Numbered from the stretch's first letter, positions 16,938-24,727 are shown. The stretch is DNA of 64,000 bases from Lachnospiraceae bacterium (GCA_017556805.1 JAFYMC010000028.1:186001-250000); one strand, 5' to 3'. Numbers and translations: made by a program. The notes: a model not told the origin generated them from the letters alone.

Positions 16938-16969
16938 ATAAGACTCCGGAAAGCAGAAAATCTTACAAG
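16938..16969 (-). promoter_or_regulatory. Possible autoregulated ECF promoter
   Basis: On the - strand CTTGTAAGA is followed after about 16 bases by AGTCTTAT, close to the sigma gene start. It does not look like a sigmaA promoter. Assignment to this sigma factor is inference. Confidence 0.35.
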
Positions 16970-16989
16970 AATTTTTCAAAAAAATTATT

Positions 16990-17538
16990 TTACAATCTCT
17001 GGTTTCTTTTTCCTATCGTAATGGTTCGCTCTCTGTCCCCCGGTGCGGTACACCTTAGTTCCACCACATAATCATTTTCCGTTACCTCATGGACCACATA
17101 CCATCTTCTTCGATCATCCAAGTAATAGGCGTCTTCACCATTCACCGACCTCCAAAGCGTACGACTGCCTCCCAGTAGCCACAAAGGCGATAGCGCAATC
17201 GCAAAAAGTGAAAGATAACTTACCATAAACTCATAGGTCATAGCAGAGAGATACCACTGACTTCCGATATAGTAAATTGCCAGTAAGAAACATTGTCTAC
17301 GGAATTTCCAGTCAAAGGACCGACGCTTTAAGTGACGGTATTTGGTTCGGAAATACAACTGGACCGCAACAGACGTGTCCCCCCATGCCAAAACAAGTAC
17401 CGCAACAATGCCCAGCACCGGATCCCAATAAGTAGCCGTTTCCTCATGATGTATCTGCCCATATCCGCAAAGAAGCAGAAATAGTGTGTTACAGACCAGT
17501 GCAACCATGAATATAAGCAGCTTTGTTGTTTTTTTCAT
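16990..17538 (-). CDS. Four-helix membrane protein, unknown
   Basis: 182 residues from the ATG at 17538, which follows GGAGG by seven bases (an in-frame ATG at 17583 lacks a ribosome site). Four hydrophobic helices are seen: residues 5-25, 41-62, 91-111 and 117-137. A soluble C-terminal tail of about 45 residues has beta-prone repeats ending in TITIGKRN. I do not recognise the family. It ends 76 bases before the sigma gene and could be unrelated to it. Confidence 0.65.
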   Translation of the reverse strand: MKKTTKLLIFMVALVCNTLFLLLCGYGQIHHEETATYWDPVLGIVAVLVLAWGDTSVAVQLYFRTKYRHLKRRSFDWKFRRQCFLLAIYYIGSQWYLSAMTYEFMVSYLSLFAIALSPLWLLGGSRTLWRSVNGEDAYYLDDRRRWYVVHEVTENDYVVELRCTAPGDRERTITIGKRNQRL

Positions 17539-17563
17539 ATAGATACCTCCGTCCGTTTGAAAC

Positions 17564-17589
17564 AAAAGGACCTGCCGGGGCAAGTCCTT
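17564..17589 (-). terminator. Terminator after the GrpB operon
   Basis: AAGGAC-T-TGCC pairs with GGCA-G-GTCCTT, followed by TTTT on the - strand. A related hairpin occurs at 18948-18972. Confidence 0.6.
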
Positions 17590-17686
17590 ACAACTTTACA
17601 AACTTTGATTAATATAAGTTATCCTCCCATACTAATTATCTTTGTCGTTGCGACTATTTCATTATACTAATTTTTCTCTTCTTTCG

Positions 17687-18238
17687 TCAAGTTTCAATGT
17701 AGTTTCGGTGCTCCTCCCAATCATTCTCACTCAACACCTTAAAGTCCAAGATACCTTCTATGCCATCGGTACTTTCCGCATATCCCCAGGAAAACCCGGC
17801 AAGGAACGTCAATTGATTGTCATTCATTCTGGAAGGCGGATCTACAAGATAGGTATGCGCCGTCCAAATCAGCTTCTCGTTATTCCTTAAGTTACTGCAA
17901 GGGGCATCAAACAGTTCCGCCGGATATCCCACACAAAAGTACGGCGGCACTGTACCGACACAATCCAACTCATATCTGACATTGACACTCTCTTTGCCGT
18001 CAACTGTATTGTACTCTTCCCATCGCATAATCTGAATAAAACCGCAATATCTCTCATATCCCTGTAAATTCAAATCATCAAAATACGCATGAATCATCGG
18101 ATAACCGATACATTGATTCACATCAAATGGCACATTTAACGCACCAAAGCCGGACTCCTCCGGATTTTCCATTGCCTTATAGTCAACGGTTATATAATTG
18201 GTCTTGTTCCGTAATTGAAATGGGATGGAATATTTCAT
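17687..18238 (-). CDS. Conserved-type hypothetical protein next to GrpB
   Basis: 183 residues, soluble, with mixed alpha and beta and many aromatic residues (GYERYCGFIQIMRW, FLAGFSWGYAES). No motif I recognise. Its start codon directly follows the GrpB-family stop (TAA then ATG), so it is translationally coupled to it. It ends in a terminator. A shared role with the nucleotidyltransferase-like partner is possible but unsupported. Confidence 0.6.
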   Translation of the reverse strand: MKYSIPFQLRNKTNYITVDYKAMENPEESGFGALNVPFDVNQCIGYPMIHAYFDDLNLQGYERYCGFIQIMRWEEYNTVDGKESVNVRYELDCVGTVPPYFCVGYPAELFDAPCSNLRNNEKLIWTAHTYLVDPPSRMNDNQLTFLAGFSWGYAESTDGIEGILDFKVLSENDWEEHRNYIET

Positions 18239-18832
18239 TTATACAGTACCTCCTTCTTCTGCCAACCGGGTATATTTCTCCACAAACTCCGTCTTCGCCA
18301 GCATATATTCCTGCCGGTTGTCTCCATACCGTAACGCCAGCTTCTGCTTCAGCTCGCTGTATTCCTTCGCCGCCTCCGGATGCTCTCTCAAATATTGCGC
18401 AAACAGCAACTCCGGTCTCGGTACCTCATTTTCCCTGATATGTATGTAGCACTTATATTGCTCCACACCATCCACCGTATAAGGCACCACAAAATTCATG
18501 CAATTCTTCCTCTGCTTCGTCTTATCCGGGTACTTCGTACATAGATACCCCGCATCCGACATCCGCTTGCAGAAGGCGTCCAAATCGATATCTTTCTTCA
18601 AAATCGCCAGGATATCTACCGTTGGTTTCGCCAACATCCCCGGAATCGAAGTACTGCCAAAATGAAAAATGTCCTCGATGCTGTCGCCGGCTGTATGCCA
18701 TAGTTTCTCTTTTTCTTCTTCAAAGATAACTGTCCAGTTCGGGTCATATTCCCGTAGCAGGACAGGATAAGAAGCCAATTGGGCTACGGTGATTTCACTT
18801 TGACTGTCCATGTTTTTCAATTTCCAAGACAT
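18239..18832 (-). CDS. GrpB family protein (nucleotidyltransferase fold)
   Basis: 197 residues. The segments REYDPNWTVIFEEEK, HFGSTSIPGMLAKPTVDIL and YPDKTKQRKNCMNFV are typical of the GrpB/UPF0157 family, which has a nucleotidyltransferase fold with the GS...D-x-D-like motif. Its reaction is not known. The start at 18832 is seven bases after GGAGGG (a GTG six bases upstream is less likely). First gene of a two-gene operon with its own promoter at 18878-18906. Confidence 0.83.
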   Translation of the reverse strand: MSWKLKNMDSQSEITVAQLASYPVLLREYDPNWTVIFEEEKEKLWHTAGDSIEDIFHFGSTSIPGMLAKPTVDILAILKKDIDLDAFCKRMSDAGYLCTKYPDKTKQRKNCMNFVVPYTVDGVEQYKCYIHIRENEVPRPELLFAQYLREHPEAAKEYSELKQKLALRYGDNRQEYMLAKTEFVEKYTRLAEEGGTV

Positions 18833-18877
18833 AAACACACCCTCCTATGTCTTTACACATTTACTACTCTTACTCCA

Positions 18878-18906
18878 ATGATAGCACAGAAATACGGGCA
18901 TGTCTA
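18878..18906 (-). promoter_or_regulatory. Promoter of the GrpB operon
   Basis: TAGACA (18906-18901), a 17-bp spacer and TATCAT (18883-18878) on the - strand. Confidence 0.55.
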
Positions 18907-18947
18907 GGTGGACGAAAAGTGCCGACGCAGTCATTCCCATGCAAAGT

Positions 18948-18972
18948 AAAAGGACCTGCCAATGCAAGCCCT
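18948..18972 (-). terminator. Terminator after the CptN-like toxin remnant
   Basis: AGGGCTTGC pairs with GGCAGGTCCT with two G-U pairs, then four T on the - strand. It is similar in sequence to the hairpin at 17564-17589. Confidence 0.5.
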
Positions 18973-18997
18973 CTTCATCACCTAATACTCATCATAA

Positions 18998-19306
18998 CTA
19001 CGACTTATCTTGAAGCTTTTCTAAAATCCTCAGCACGTCCGGCTGTGTCGGAACAAATTTTACTCCTCGCTTTAACATTCCTAATACCTTACGTGCTTTC
19101 TGTTCTACTTCTCTTTTCTTCTTCTCTACAATGTTCCTGTACTTCTCGATTCGGGTAGATAACGGTATCAACCAATAAATCCCCGTAACCGAATCCTCAA
19201 AGCAATAGTAATGCGGTCTGTTCTCCTCTTTGTTACCCTTTAGATACGGTTCCTGCATATCCGCAAAGAACTTATCCTTTACAATATAAAAACCTGTTCT
19301 TTTCAT
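18998..19306 (-). pseudogene. Type III toxin (CptN-like), internally deleted
   Basis: An open frame of 102 residues. The N-terminus (GFYIVKDKFF, YLKGNKEENRPHYYC, IYWLIPLSTRIEKY) and the C-terminus (ARKVLGMLKRGVKFVPTQPD) look like the two ends of CptN-type endoribonuclease toxins. As I recall, these are about 150-160 residues, so a central part of roughly 50 residues seems lost in frame after EKKK. It is preceded by one 45-nt repeat and a terminator in the type III order. It may be inactive; full-length homologues are needed to prove the deletion. Confidence 0.6.
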
Positions 19307-19326
19307 ATCTACACCTCACCCTTTGT

Positions 19327-19358
19327 AAAAAAAGTCCCCCACTTTACAGCGGAGGACT
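19327..19358 (-). terminator. Terminator between CptI repeat and toxin
   Basis: AGTCCTCCGC pairs with GTGGGGGACT, six-nt loop, then seven T on the - strand. Type III systems carry such a terminator between antitoxin repeats and toxin, so most transcripts are antitoxin. Confidence 0.8.
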
Positions 19359-19366
19359 ACACTTGA

Positions 19367-19411
19367 AACCCAACCATTTCTATACCGCATATTGGTCAGC
19401 GGTAAACTTAC
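19367..19411 (-). repeat. CptI-like antitoxin repeat, copy A (45 nt)
   Basis: Reads GTAAGTTTACCGCTGACC at its 5' end and AATGGTTGGGTT at its 3' end on the - strand, 45 nt in all. It is nearly identical to two copies at 21919-22008 and related to one at 24683-24727. The promoter at 19423-19451 puts the transcript start at about 19416, just before the repeat. The 45-nt unit length matches what I know of CptI antitoxins. Confidence 0.72.
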
Positions 19412-19422
19412 TTTCTATATTG

Positions 19423-19451
19423 ATAACAACACGAAAGTATGTTCTTGTCAA
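19423..19451 (-). promoter_or_regulatory. Promoter of the CptI-like RNA
   Basis: TTGACA (19451-19446), a 17-bp spacer and TGTTAT (19428-19423) on the - strand. Confidence 0.65.
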
Positions 19452-19497
19452 GTGCACATTACTATATTATGCACGTTTCTCAAAAAAACATATCCCC

Positions 19498-20472
19498 TCA
19501 AGCCCGATAATCCGTCGCCTTATAATTTACCGCCGCCAAAAGTCCCGATATCTGCGCCTTAAAATTTGCCGCATCCTGATTTAACACCTTGGTTAAAGAA
19601 CCGTGTGTATCGTTCATACCGTAGGCAATGTAAGCCGGACGCATCAGCTCCTTATACCGTTCCACGGCCGCATTCACCGACCGGGCATCCGTAACATCCA
19701 CGTTCGTAAACAGTTCCGTGATATTGTTTTTCAAAGCTTCATTGGTTGCGGACTGAACACCCGCAGTCATGCCTTGAACCTTCGGCTCATAATACTTCCC
19801 GGTGAGGCGGCTGATCTTCGCTCGCAACTCATTTATGGCCTCGATTTCACCGTCACTTAATACTCTGGCAATTCCGTAATACTCCGACAGCCCTTCATAC
19901 TCCGTCTTTACATAATTACCGTTCTCAAGTGTCTGACGCTCCAAATCAATCAATGCCTCATTGTATTCCTGCATCGCCCGGTTCACCACCGCTGCCTGCT
20001 CCTTGGTAAGCCGCTTATCGGCAAAGGCTCTTACTCCGCTTTCCGCAATCCCCATTTCCGCATAATGCTTGTAATCAATATTGGCATTCTTTCCGATTCC
20101 GCAACCGATGCTGTCCGTTGCCGACTTCAACATCATACGGCACTGTTCCAACTCATCCTTGCTGAATGTCACGCCACCAATCTTATAATTGCCATCCGCA
20201 GAAGTCCTCGGCACAGTATCCCGGAAAAACAAATCCAACGAGTACTCACACGTCCGTTCCAGCTCCCCCACATGCTTTAGGTCGTCAAGAGAAACACTGC
20301 TTTCATAGCTTCCCGCTTCCTTTGAAATCAGCACCAAATCCTTACTTTCGGCTTTTAACTGCTCCCAGTTTTCCTTGATTTTCTCCGTATTCAACCGACG
20401 CGCGATCGGCTGAAGCTGCGGGCGCACCAAATTTGCCTCCGGCTTATTCAATGAAAATAAATCAATCGCCAT
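19498..20472 (-). CDS. Soluble helical protein, unknown
   Basis: 324 residues, mainly alpha-helical and acidic, with no membrane segment and no motif I recognise. It begins MAIDLFSLNKPEANL, and there are repeated segments rich in Ala, Asn and Glu near residues 235-310. Long, mixed-composition helices may form a coiled-coil scaffold. The gene stands alone between the CptI copy A locus and a terminator. Codon use resembles core genes more than the AT-rich island. Confidence 0.55.
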   Translation of the reverse strand: MAIDLFSLNKPEANLVRPQLQPIARRLNTEKIKENWEQLKAESKDLVLISKEAGSYESSVSLDDLKHVGELERTCEYSLDLFFRDTVPRTSADGNYKIGGVTFSKDELEQCRMMLKSATDSIGCGIGKNANIDYKHYAEMGIAESGVRAFADKRLTKEQAAVVNRAMQEYNEALIDLERQTLENGNYVKTEYEGLSEYYGIARVLSDGEIEAINELRAKISRLTGKYYEPKVQGMTAGVQSATNEALKNNITELFTNVDVTDARSVNAAVERYKELMRPAYIAYGMNDTHGSLTKVLNQDAANFKAQISGLLAAVNYKATDYRA

Positions 20473-20566
20473 ATCCTTGCCCTCCTTGCAATGTCAATCG
20501 GAATCCTTTCCTTTTGCATCTGTTACTAATAATATCGGCTGAAGGGAAAGGGTTGTTAATCCTCAA

Positions 20567-20601
20567 AACAAAAAGACCCCAATCCAAGCAGATTAGAGTC
20601 T
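20567..20601 (-). terminator. Terminator after the XRE regulator
   Basis: AGACTCTAATC pairs with GATTGGGGTCT through three G-U pairs, then five T on the - strand. Confidence 0.75.
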
Positions 20602-20644
20602 GATTGTTATGAACAGAGATGGTGTTTCTTCTCCTTATATTGCT

Positions 20645-21721
20645 CTATTTCCCCATATACAACTTCAGTTTCTCCATACTCTGTTTCACCCTCTCATTAT
20701 CGCGAAAATGCTTCCTGTATCCCGGATTCCGCATTACCCCAACCAGTTCTTCCCGGAATTCTTCCAAACTCACCAATGCACCGTTTGAGATAAACCGGAG
20801 TTCCTCTCCCAAATCACCGAAGAATGCGGAATCTCGTAAAATATCCTCTGCATGAAGCACATTTTCCACATAAGCTTCAAAGCACTTTGCTGCCTCTTCT
20901 TCCTCGCCGGAGTGCAAATAGTAGTCCGTCATTTGCGTTGCTCCACGATAAAACGGAATCCCCAGTTCCTGTTCCATCCGGCACATCATTTCCGCATATG
21001 TCCGCTCTTTTTCCCTGTCCTCCGTTGCCACCGCAATCCCTGCCATGCGTGACAAACAAATCAAGGCATTCTGTACACACTCAAACAAGAACTGCTCACA
21101 TTCCTTCCGGGCGGCCTCGTAATCCTTCTTCACATACAAAAGTAATGCCTTTAAATGTCTGGCATTAAAGTCAAAGTCCGAGATTGTGGCAAGAACGTTT
21201 TCAGCATCTTCAAACCTCTGACTTGTGAGGTAAAAGCTTGCAAGATAACGTTTCGCTTCAAACTTCATCTCGTCCTCTTCAGACTTGCACAGTTTTAACA
21301 AAAGCTCCTCCAGGATTTGCATCTGCTCCTTGGTTATCACTCCCTGCACCTGCAACTTCGTGAGCCGCTTCGCACATGCCATCGTAAGCAGTTCGGAGTT
21401 CGGATACTCCCGAAACTTTTCCTTCCAATACAACATTTCTGCATCGGCTCCCTCTGTCCGCCCGATTTCCTCTGCGGTATCCCCGAACGCCTTCACCTGT
21501 TCCGGTGATAACTGTTCTTCATAAGAAAGCAATGTGTTTAAATCGGTATGCAACGCCCGCGCAAGAGGTGCAAGCAGCATAATATCCGGCATGGAGCTGT
21601 CCGTCTCCCACTTACACACCGCAGGCTCCGAAATTCCCAACAGATTCGCCAGTTCCCTCTGTGTCATATTTGCCTGCTTCCGCAACCGGCAAATCCGCTT
21701 TCCAAATGTCTCAACCGCCAT
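20645..21721 (-). CDS. XRE family regulator with TPR-like C-terminal domain
   Basis: 358 residues. An N-terminal Cro/C1-type helix-turn-helix is at residues 8-62 (MTQRELANLLGISEPAVCKWETD). The rest is a helical array with TPR-like character (EDAENVLATISDF, LHSGEEEEAAKCFEAY), a layout often used to sense peptides or partners. AAAGGAGG precedes the ATG, with a clear promoter upstream. A second protein of the same design is encoded at 46351-47325. The target genes are unknown. Confidence 0.85.
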   Translation of the reverse strand: MAVETFGKRICRLRKQANMTQRELANLLGISEPAVCKWETDSSMPDIMLLAPLARALHTDLNTLLSYEEQLSPEQVKAFGDTAEEIGRTEGADAEMLYWKEKFREYPNSELLTMACAKRLTKLQVQGVITKEQMQILEELLLKLCKSEEDEMKFEAKRYLASFYLTSQRFEDAENVLATISDFDFNARHLKALLLYVKKDYEAARKECEQFLFECVQNALICLSRMAGIAVATEDREKERTYAEMMCRMEQELGIPFYRGATQMTDYYLHSGEEEEAAKCFEAYVENVLHAEDILRDSAFFGDLGEELRFISNGALVSLEEFREELVGVMRNPGYRKHFRDNERVKQSMEKLKLYMGK

Positions 21722-21777
21722 AGTCTCAGCCTCCTTTTCCTCAACTCATTTTGTTTCGAATAGGATCCTATGGCTTT

Positions 21778-21806
21778 ATTATAGCATGGAAGATGGGGTG
21801 GGACAA
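21778..21806 (-). promoter_or_regulatory. Promoter of the XRE regulator
   Basis: TTGTCC (21806-21801), a 17-bp spacer and TATAAT (21783-21778) on the - strand. Confidence 0.65.
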
Positions 21807-21880
21807 TTGAGGGGAAGTTAAGTGTGGGTTAAGAGGTGATAACCTTGAAGAAAGAATGTAAAATATATCCTCCTCCACAT

Positions 21881-21909
21881 AAAAAGTCCTCCGCTATACA
21901 GCAGAGGAC
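21881..21909 (-). terminator. Terminator after CptI-like repeats, locus B
   Basis: GTCCTCTGC pairs with GCGGAGGAC, then five T on the - strand. Same design and sequence type as the terminator at 19327-19358, but here no toxin gene follows. Confidence 0.75.
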
Positions 21910-21918
21910 AAGACTTAC

Positions 21919-22008
21919 AATCCAACCATTTCTATACCGCATATCGGTCAGCGGTATACTTACAACCCGACCACTTATATCCCGCGTATCGGTCATCGGC
22001 ACACTTAC
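21919..22008 (-). repeat. Two tandem CptI-like repeats, locus B
   Basis: Two adjacent 45-nt units: 22008-21964 and 21963-21919, each starting GTAAGT and ending in GGTYGGRTT. A third start (GTAAGTCTTG) merges into the terminator. The unit nearer the terminator differs from copy A at only a few positions. The array begins one base after the HepT stop, with no clear promoter of its own. No toxin follows within the next 200 bases. Confidence 0.75.
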
Positions 22009-22009
22009 T

Positions 22010-22417
22010 CTAGACATCTAACCCTGTAATATACTTCTCTACCTTAGCCACGAGATAGCCTGCATTCTCCACCTGCTGTCTTGTCTCTTCCTTACTGGCA
22101 AGATAAAAATCATCGTAGTCGGAAGCATTTCTGATTTGCTCCGCGCGGGCAACCTTCTGATAATCCTCCGGAGTAAATGTTCCATCCCCTTTATAAATAA
22201 AAGTAAGATTAAACTGCTTTAACGCACCGTTATGTGTCATTACCTCTATCAGTTCCGTAGCAAGCAACGCCTTAATACTTTTCTCTATTGCATAAAATGC
22301 TCTGTTGTTGGCCGATTTAAAAGATCCTTTCTCCAGTAATTCCTTTGATTCCTCTAACAGTTCTTTTGCCCGCTCAAAGCGAAGCTTTGCCAAAATCATT
22401 CCCTGTTCCTTATCCAT
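22010..22417 (-). CDS. HEPN domain protein (HepT-like toxin)
   Basis: 135 residues from the ATG at 22417, which overlaps the end of the nucleotidyltransferase gene by 8 bases. It is a helical bundle of the HEPN type, with ANNRAFYAIEKSIKALL near residues 36-52 and a THNG segment, as in the COG1895-type family. Such proteins pair with minimal nucleotidyltransferases as toxin and antitoxin; the nucleotidyltransferase modifies the HEPN protein. The strict RX4-6H motif is not obvious, so nuclease activity is uncertain. Confidence 0.78.
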   Translation of the reverse strand: MDKEQGMILAKLRFERAKELLEESKELLEKGSFKSANNRAFYAIEKSIKALLATELIEVMTHNGALKQFNLTFIYKGDGTFTPEDYQKVARAEQIRNASDYDDFYLASKEETRQQVENAGYLVAKVEKYITGLDV

Positions 22418-22763
22418 ACAAAACCTCCCCCTCAGTCGCAATGCTCCTAAAATACGGATACCAAGTCTTCTTCTCTTCAAACTCATCATACGGCAGGCAG
22501 ACAAAATTCACAATAGCAAAATGCTTCATTGCCAATTCCGTGGCTATCGCCGCCAACTTCTCATCATACTTCTTTACTTCCAAACGGTCACTCTTTGTCA
22601 AAAGCGCAATATCAATATCCGAATCTTCCGTATAATCACCTCTCGCACAAGAGCCGTAAAGAACCACCTCTACCAAGTCCTCCTGCATCAAGTCACGGAC
22701 CAGATAGGTGCTTTCTGTTTTTACGGCATCGATTAAGTTGTCATTCAAAACTGTATCGTACAT
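22410..22763 (-). CDS. Minimal nucleotidyltransferase (MntA-like antitoxin)
   Basis: 117 residues. The nucleotidyltransferase motif GSCARGDYTEDSDID is at residues 37-51, with metal-binding Asp49 and Asp51. The family adds AMP or other nucleotides to a partner HEPN protein and silences it. GGAGG stands seven bases before the ATG. Antitoxin first and toxin overlapping is the usual order. A promoter with an internal perfect palindrome precedes it. Confidence 0.83.
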   Translation of the reverse strand: MYDTVLNDNLIDAVKTESTYLVRDLMQEDLVEVVLYGSCARGDYTEDSDIDIALLTKSDRLEVKKYDEKLAAIATELAMKHFAIVNFVCLPYDEFEEKKTWYPYFRSIATEGEVLYG

Positions 22764-22791
22764 ATCTAGCCCTCCTTTCGATTCTAATATA

Positions 22792-22821
22792 AGTATAGCA
22801 CAAATAATTATTTGCTAGCAA
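22792..22821 (-). promoter_or_regulatory. Promoter with palindromic spacer upstream of mntA/hepT
   Basis: TTGCTA (22821-22816), an 18-bp spacer and TATACT (22797-22792) on the - strand. The spacer holds the perfect 14-bp palindrome CAAATAATTATTTG (22801-22814), a candidate operator. Confidence 0.55.
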
Positions 22822-22846
22822 TACCTTTTGCATGAAATAATCCTAT

Positions 22847-23581
22847 CTACAAAATAATACATTCCCCATCCTTACAGATTTGCGTGAGTTGCCTATCCTT
22901 AATCCGATACGCTTCTCCATACAGTGTCGTTTGTCCGTTCTCAATCATGATATAACTACCGTCATTCATAGCAATGATTTCATGACCCACACTATCCTCA
23001 AAGGTAATGTCCTCTATTAAACGCATCCCGTCCAAATACTCATCTCTAAGCTTTTGAAAATGCGGATAAATATTGATATTTGTTATGCCAAGACCCGGAA
23101 TCCACCGTTCATAAAGCGGGTCAAGTGCCTCTCCTTCCAGCTCCGGCCCGGCATAAACCATATCTGCACAATTCATGGAACCCGCACTCCACGCGACCAA
23201 AATCCCCTTAAACCCTAACAAACGTTCCTTCAAACGAAGCTGCTTCATGAACCTGTTTTGTGTCGGCACATGTCCCCCTGCCAAAATAATCACATCCATA
23301 TCCGGTAAGTTTTCAATAATGTCCGGGTTTCTATCATCACACTGTGCAAGATACGAAACACTCAGCCCGCTCATCGGAAGCGCTTCTTTTAAACATGCAT
23401 ATACACCATCATTCTTCTCATGGTTATCCGGATTCGCACAAACAATCAGCACCCTTGCATCCTGTGGCCAAATGGATTTCAATTTGTCCAACAGCCCATT
23501 CCGTTGAATCAGAACATCCGGTATTCTTTTCCCGTTCATCTTAATGGCTCCTCCAAGAGAGCTTGTCAACATTGCTTTCAT
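22847..23581 (-). CDS. Peptidase S51 (dipeptidase E)-like protein
   Basis: 244 residues from the ATG at 23581, eight bases after GGAGG. The nucleophile elbow is AWSAGSMN with Ser132, preceded by ILAGGHVPTQN, as in peptidase S51/dipeptidase E and type 1 glutamine-amidotransferase-like proteins. It is probably a cytoplasmic serine hydrolase acting on small peptides. The gene lies between MntA/HepT and an APH-like kinase. Confidence 0.8.
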   Translation of the reverse strand: MKAMLTSSLGGAIKMNGKRIPDVLIQRNGLLDKLKSIWPQDARVLIVCANPDNHEKNDGVYACLKEALPMSGLSVSYLAQCDDRNPDIIENLPDMDVIILAGGHVPTQNRFMKQLRLKERLLGFKGILVAWSAGSMNCADMVYAGPELEGEALDPLYERWIPGLGITNINIYPHFQKLRDEYLDGMRLIEDITFEDSVGHEIIAMNDGSYIMIENGQTTLYGEAYRIKDRQLTQICKDGECIIL

Positions 23582-23609
23582 AATACACACCTCCGCAAAT
23601 CCGATTTAT

Positions 23610-24524
23610 TTACCTATACTGACACAATTCATACGCAGTTTTCATATTCGTAATAAGCTGCTCGCATTCTTCAAGGCTTTCTCCACTCGCCAGTTCTTCT
23701 CTGAAAAGCCAAATGACCGTTTCAATATACAAACAGCGCAATAAAGTCTCACAGGGAATACCAACGCTTTCACCAAGACTTTTCACAAAATCAATGATGA
23801 TCTCCTTTGGCTCTGAGACTAAGTCGTCTCTGAATTCATCCAGTATAAATCGCGACAAATCAAATACCGGGTCACCTGCTACACCTTTAGGGTCAATCAC
23901 CGTATAGCTACCATTTTCATTCTCAAGTATATTTTCGTGGTGTAAATCGCCATGTAACAGAACATTGCGTGAATACTTCCTACATATCTCTTTCAGCATG
24001 CTCTCGGCGCTTTCAAGATATTGACGTAGTTCTTCACAATCCTTACGATTTTTTGTTCCTTCCTTTCCCGCCTCAAACCATTCGGTATATGCAGGGAATA
24101 CACTGTCCGGCAAGTCAGGTTTGTGTAATTCCTTAAATATGGACCCTACAATCTTTATCCGTTCCTCACGGCATGCACTTTCATATAACGTATCCGCAGG
24201 AATAATTCGTTCCATTATATAAACCTTATCCTCAAGTGAATACTCATAAAGTTTGCAGAAATTCTCTCCTTGGAACTGTATTAATGACATTATTTCTTTT
24301 ACATCTTCATAAAACTCATTGTTAATAAGAATTTTGAGTATTACTTTCCCATACCGTTTTGAAATCGCATAAAAAATCAGACTGTTAACGGAAAGCGATT
24401 GCTGAAATGTTATTTCGGACAATTCCCATTGCTCTTTGTATTTTTCAACAACATGAATTCGCTCGTTATATCTTTCCGCACCTAACTTATTTATAAATCG
24501 TTCCGCTTGCGTATATGTCAACAA
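23610..24524 (-). CDS. APH-fold kinase (aminoglycoside/hydroxyurea resistance-like)
   Basis: 304 residues. The catalytic loop is HGDLHHENIL at 191-200 with the putative base Asp193, and the metal site is VIDPKG followed by GDPVFDLSRF. These match the APH(6)/hydroxyurea phosphotransferase branch of the protein-kinase-like fold. The drug or metabolite it phosphorylates cannot be told. The start is a TTG at 24524 behind a weak AAGG, and an adjacent TTG is an alternative. It has no close partner gene. Confidence 0.8.
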   Translation of the reverse strand: MLTYTQAERFINKLGAERYNERIHVVEKYKEQWELSEITFQQSLSVNSLIFYAISKRYGKVILKILINNEFYEDVKEIMSLIQFQGENFCKLYEYSLEDKVYIMERIIPADTLYESACREERIKIVGSIFKELHKPDLPDSVFPAYTEWFEAGKEGTKNRKDCEELRQYLESAESMLKEICRKYSRNVLLHGDLHHENILENENGSYTVIDPKGVAGDPVFDLSRFILDEFRDDLVSEPKEIIIDFVKSLGESVGIPCETLLRCLYIETVIWLFREELASGESLEECEQLITNMKTAYELCQYR

Positions 24525-24682
24525 ATCAATCCCGCCTTCCTAAGTATAATGCCATAATTATACCAGAATGCTAAGGCAAATGCCAGTGAAAAGCTGGATT
24601 TCACAATAGCCATGTTAAATAAGTGTGGGTGGGAGACTTCCCGTCATAAGCCCCCCCTATTTGCCCCTTGGCCAAACAAAAC
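24525..24682. other. Intergenic stretch downstream of CptI copy C
   Basis: Between the APH-like gene and the orphan CptI repeat. It holds G- and C-rich tracts (seven C at about 24650) and no ORF, clear terminator or toxin remnant that I can see. Confidence 0.4.
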
Positions 24683-24727
24683 AATCCGACCATTTATATC
24701 CCACATACCGATTAGTGATACACTTAC
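24683..24727 (-). repeat. CptI-like repeat, copy C (45 nt, diverged)
   Basis: 45 nt starting GTAAGTGTATCACTAATCGG and ending AATGGTCGGATT on the - strand. It aligns over its full length to the copies at 19367-19411 and 21919-22008, but the central stem has changed. It lies 13 bases after the RES gene stop. Neither the typical terminator nor a toxin follows. Confidence 0.65.

Noticed and set aside
21829-22017. 62-residue ORF across the CptI repeats
   Set aside because: It runs through two 45-nt repeats and the terminator; repeats of RNA type explain it better than protein coding.
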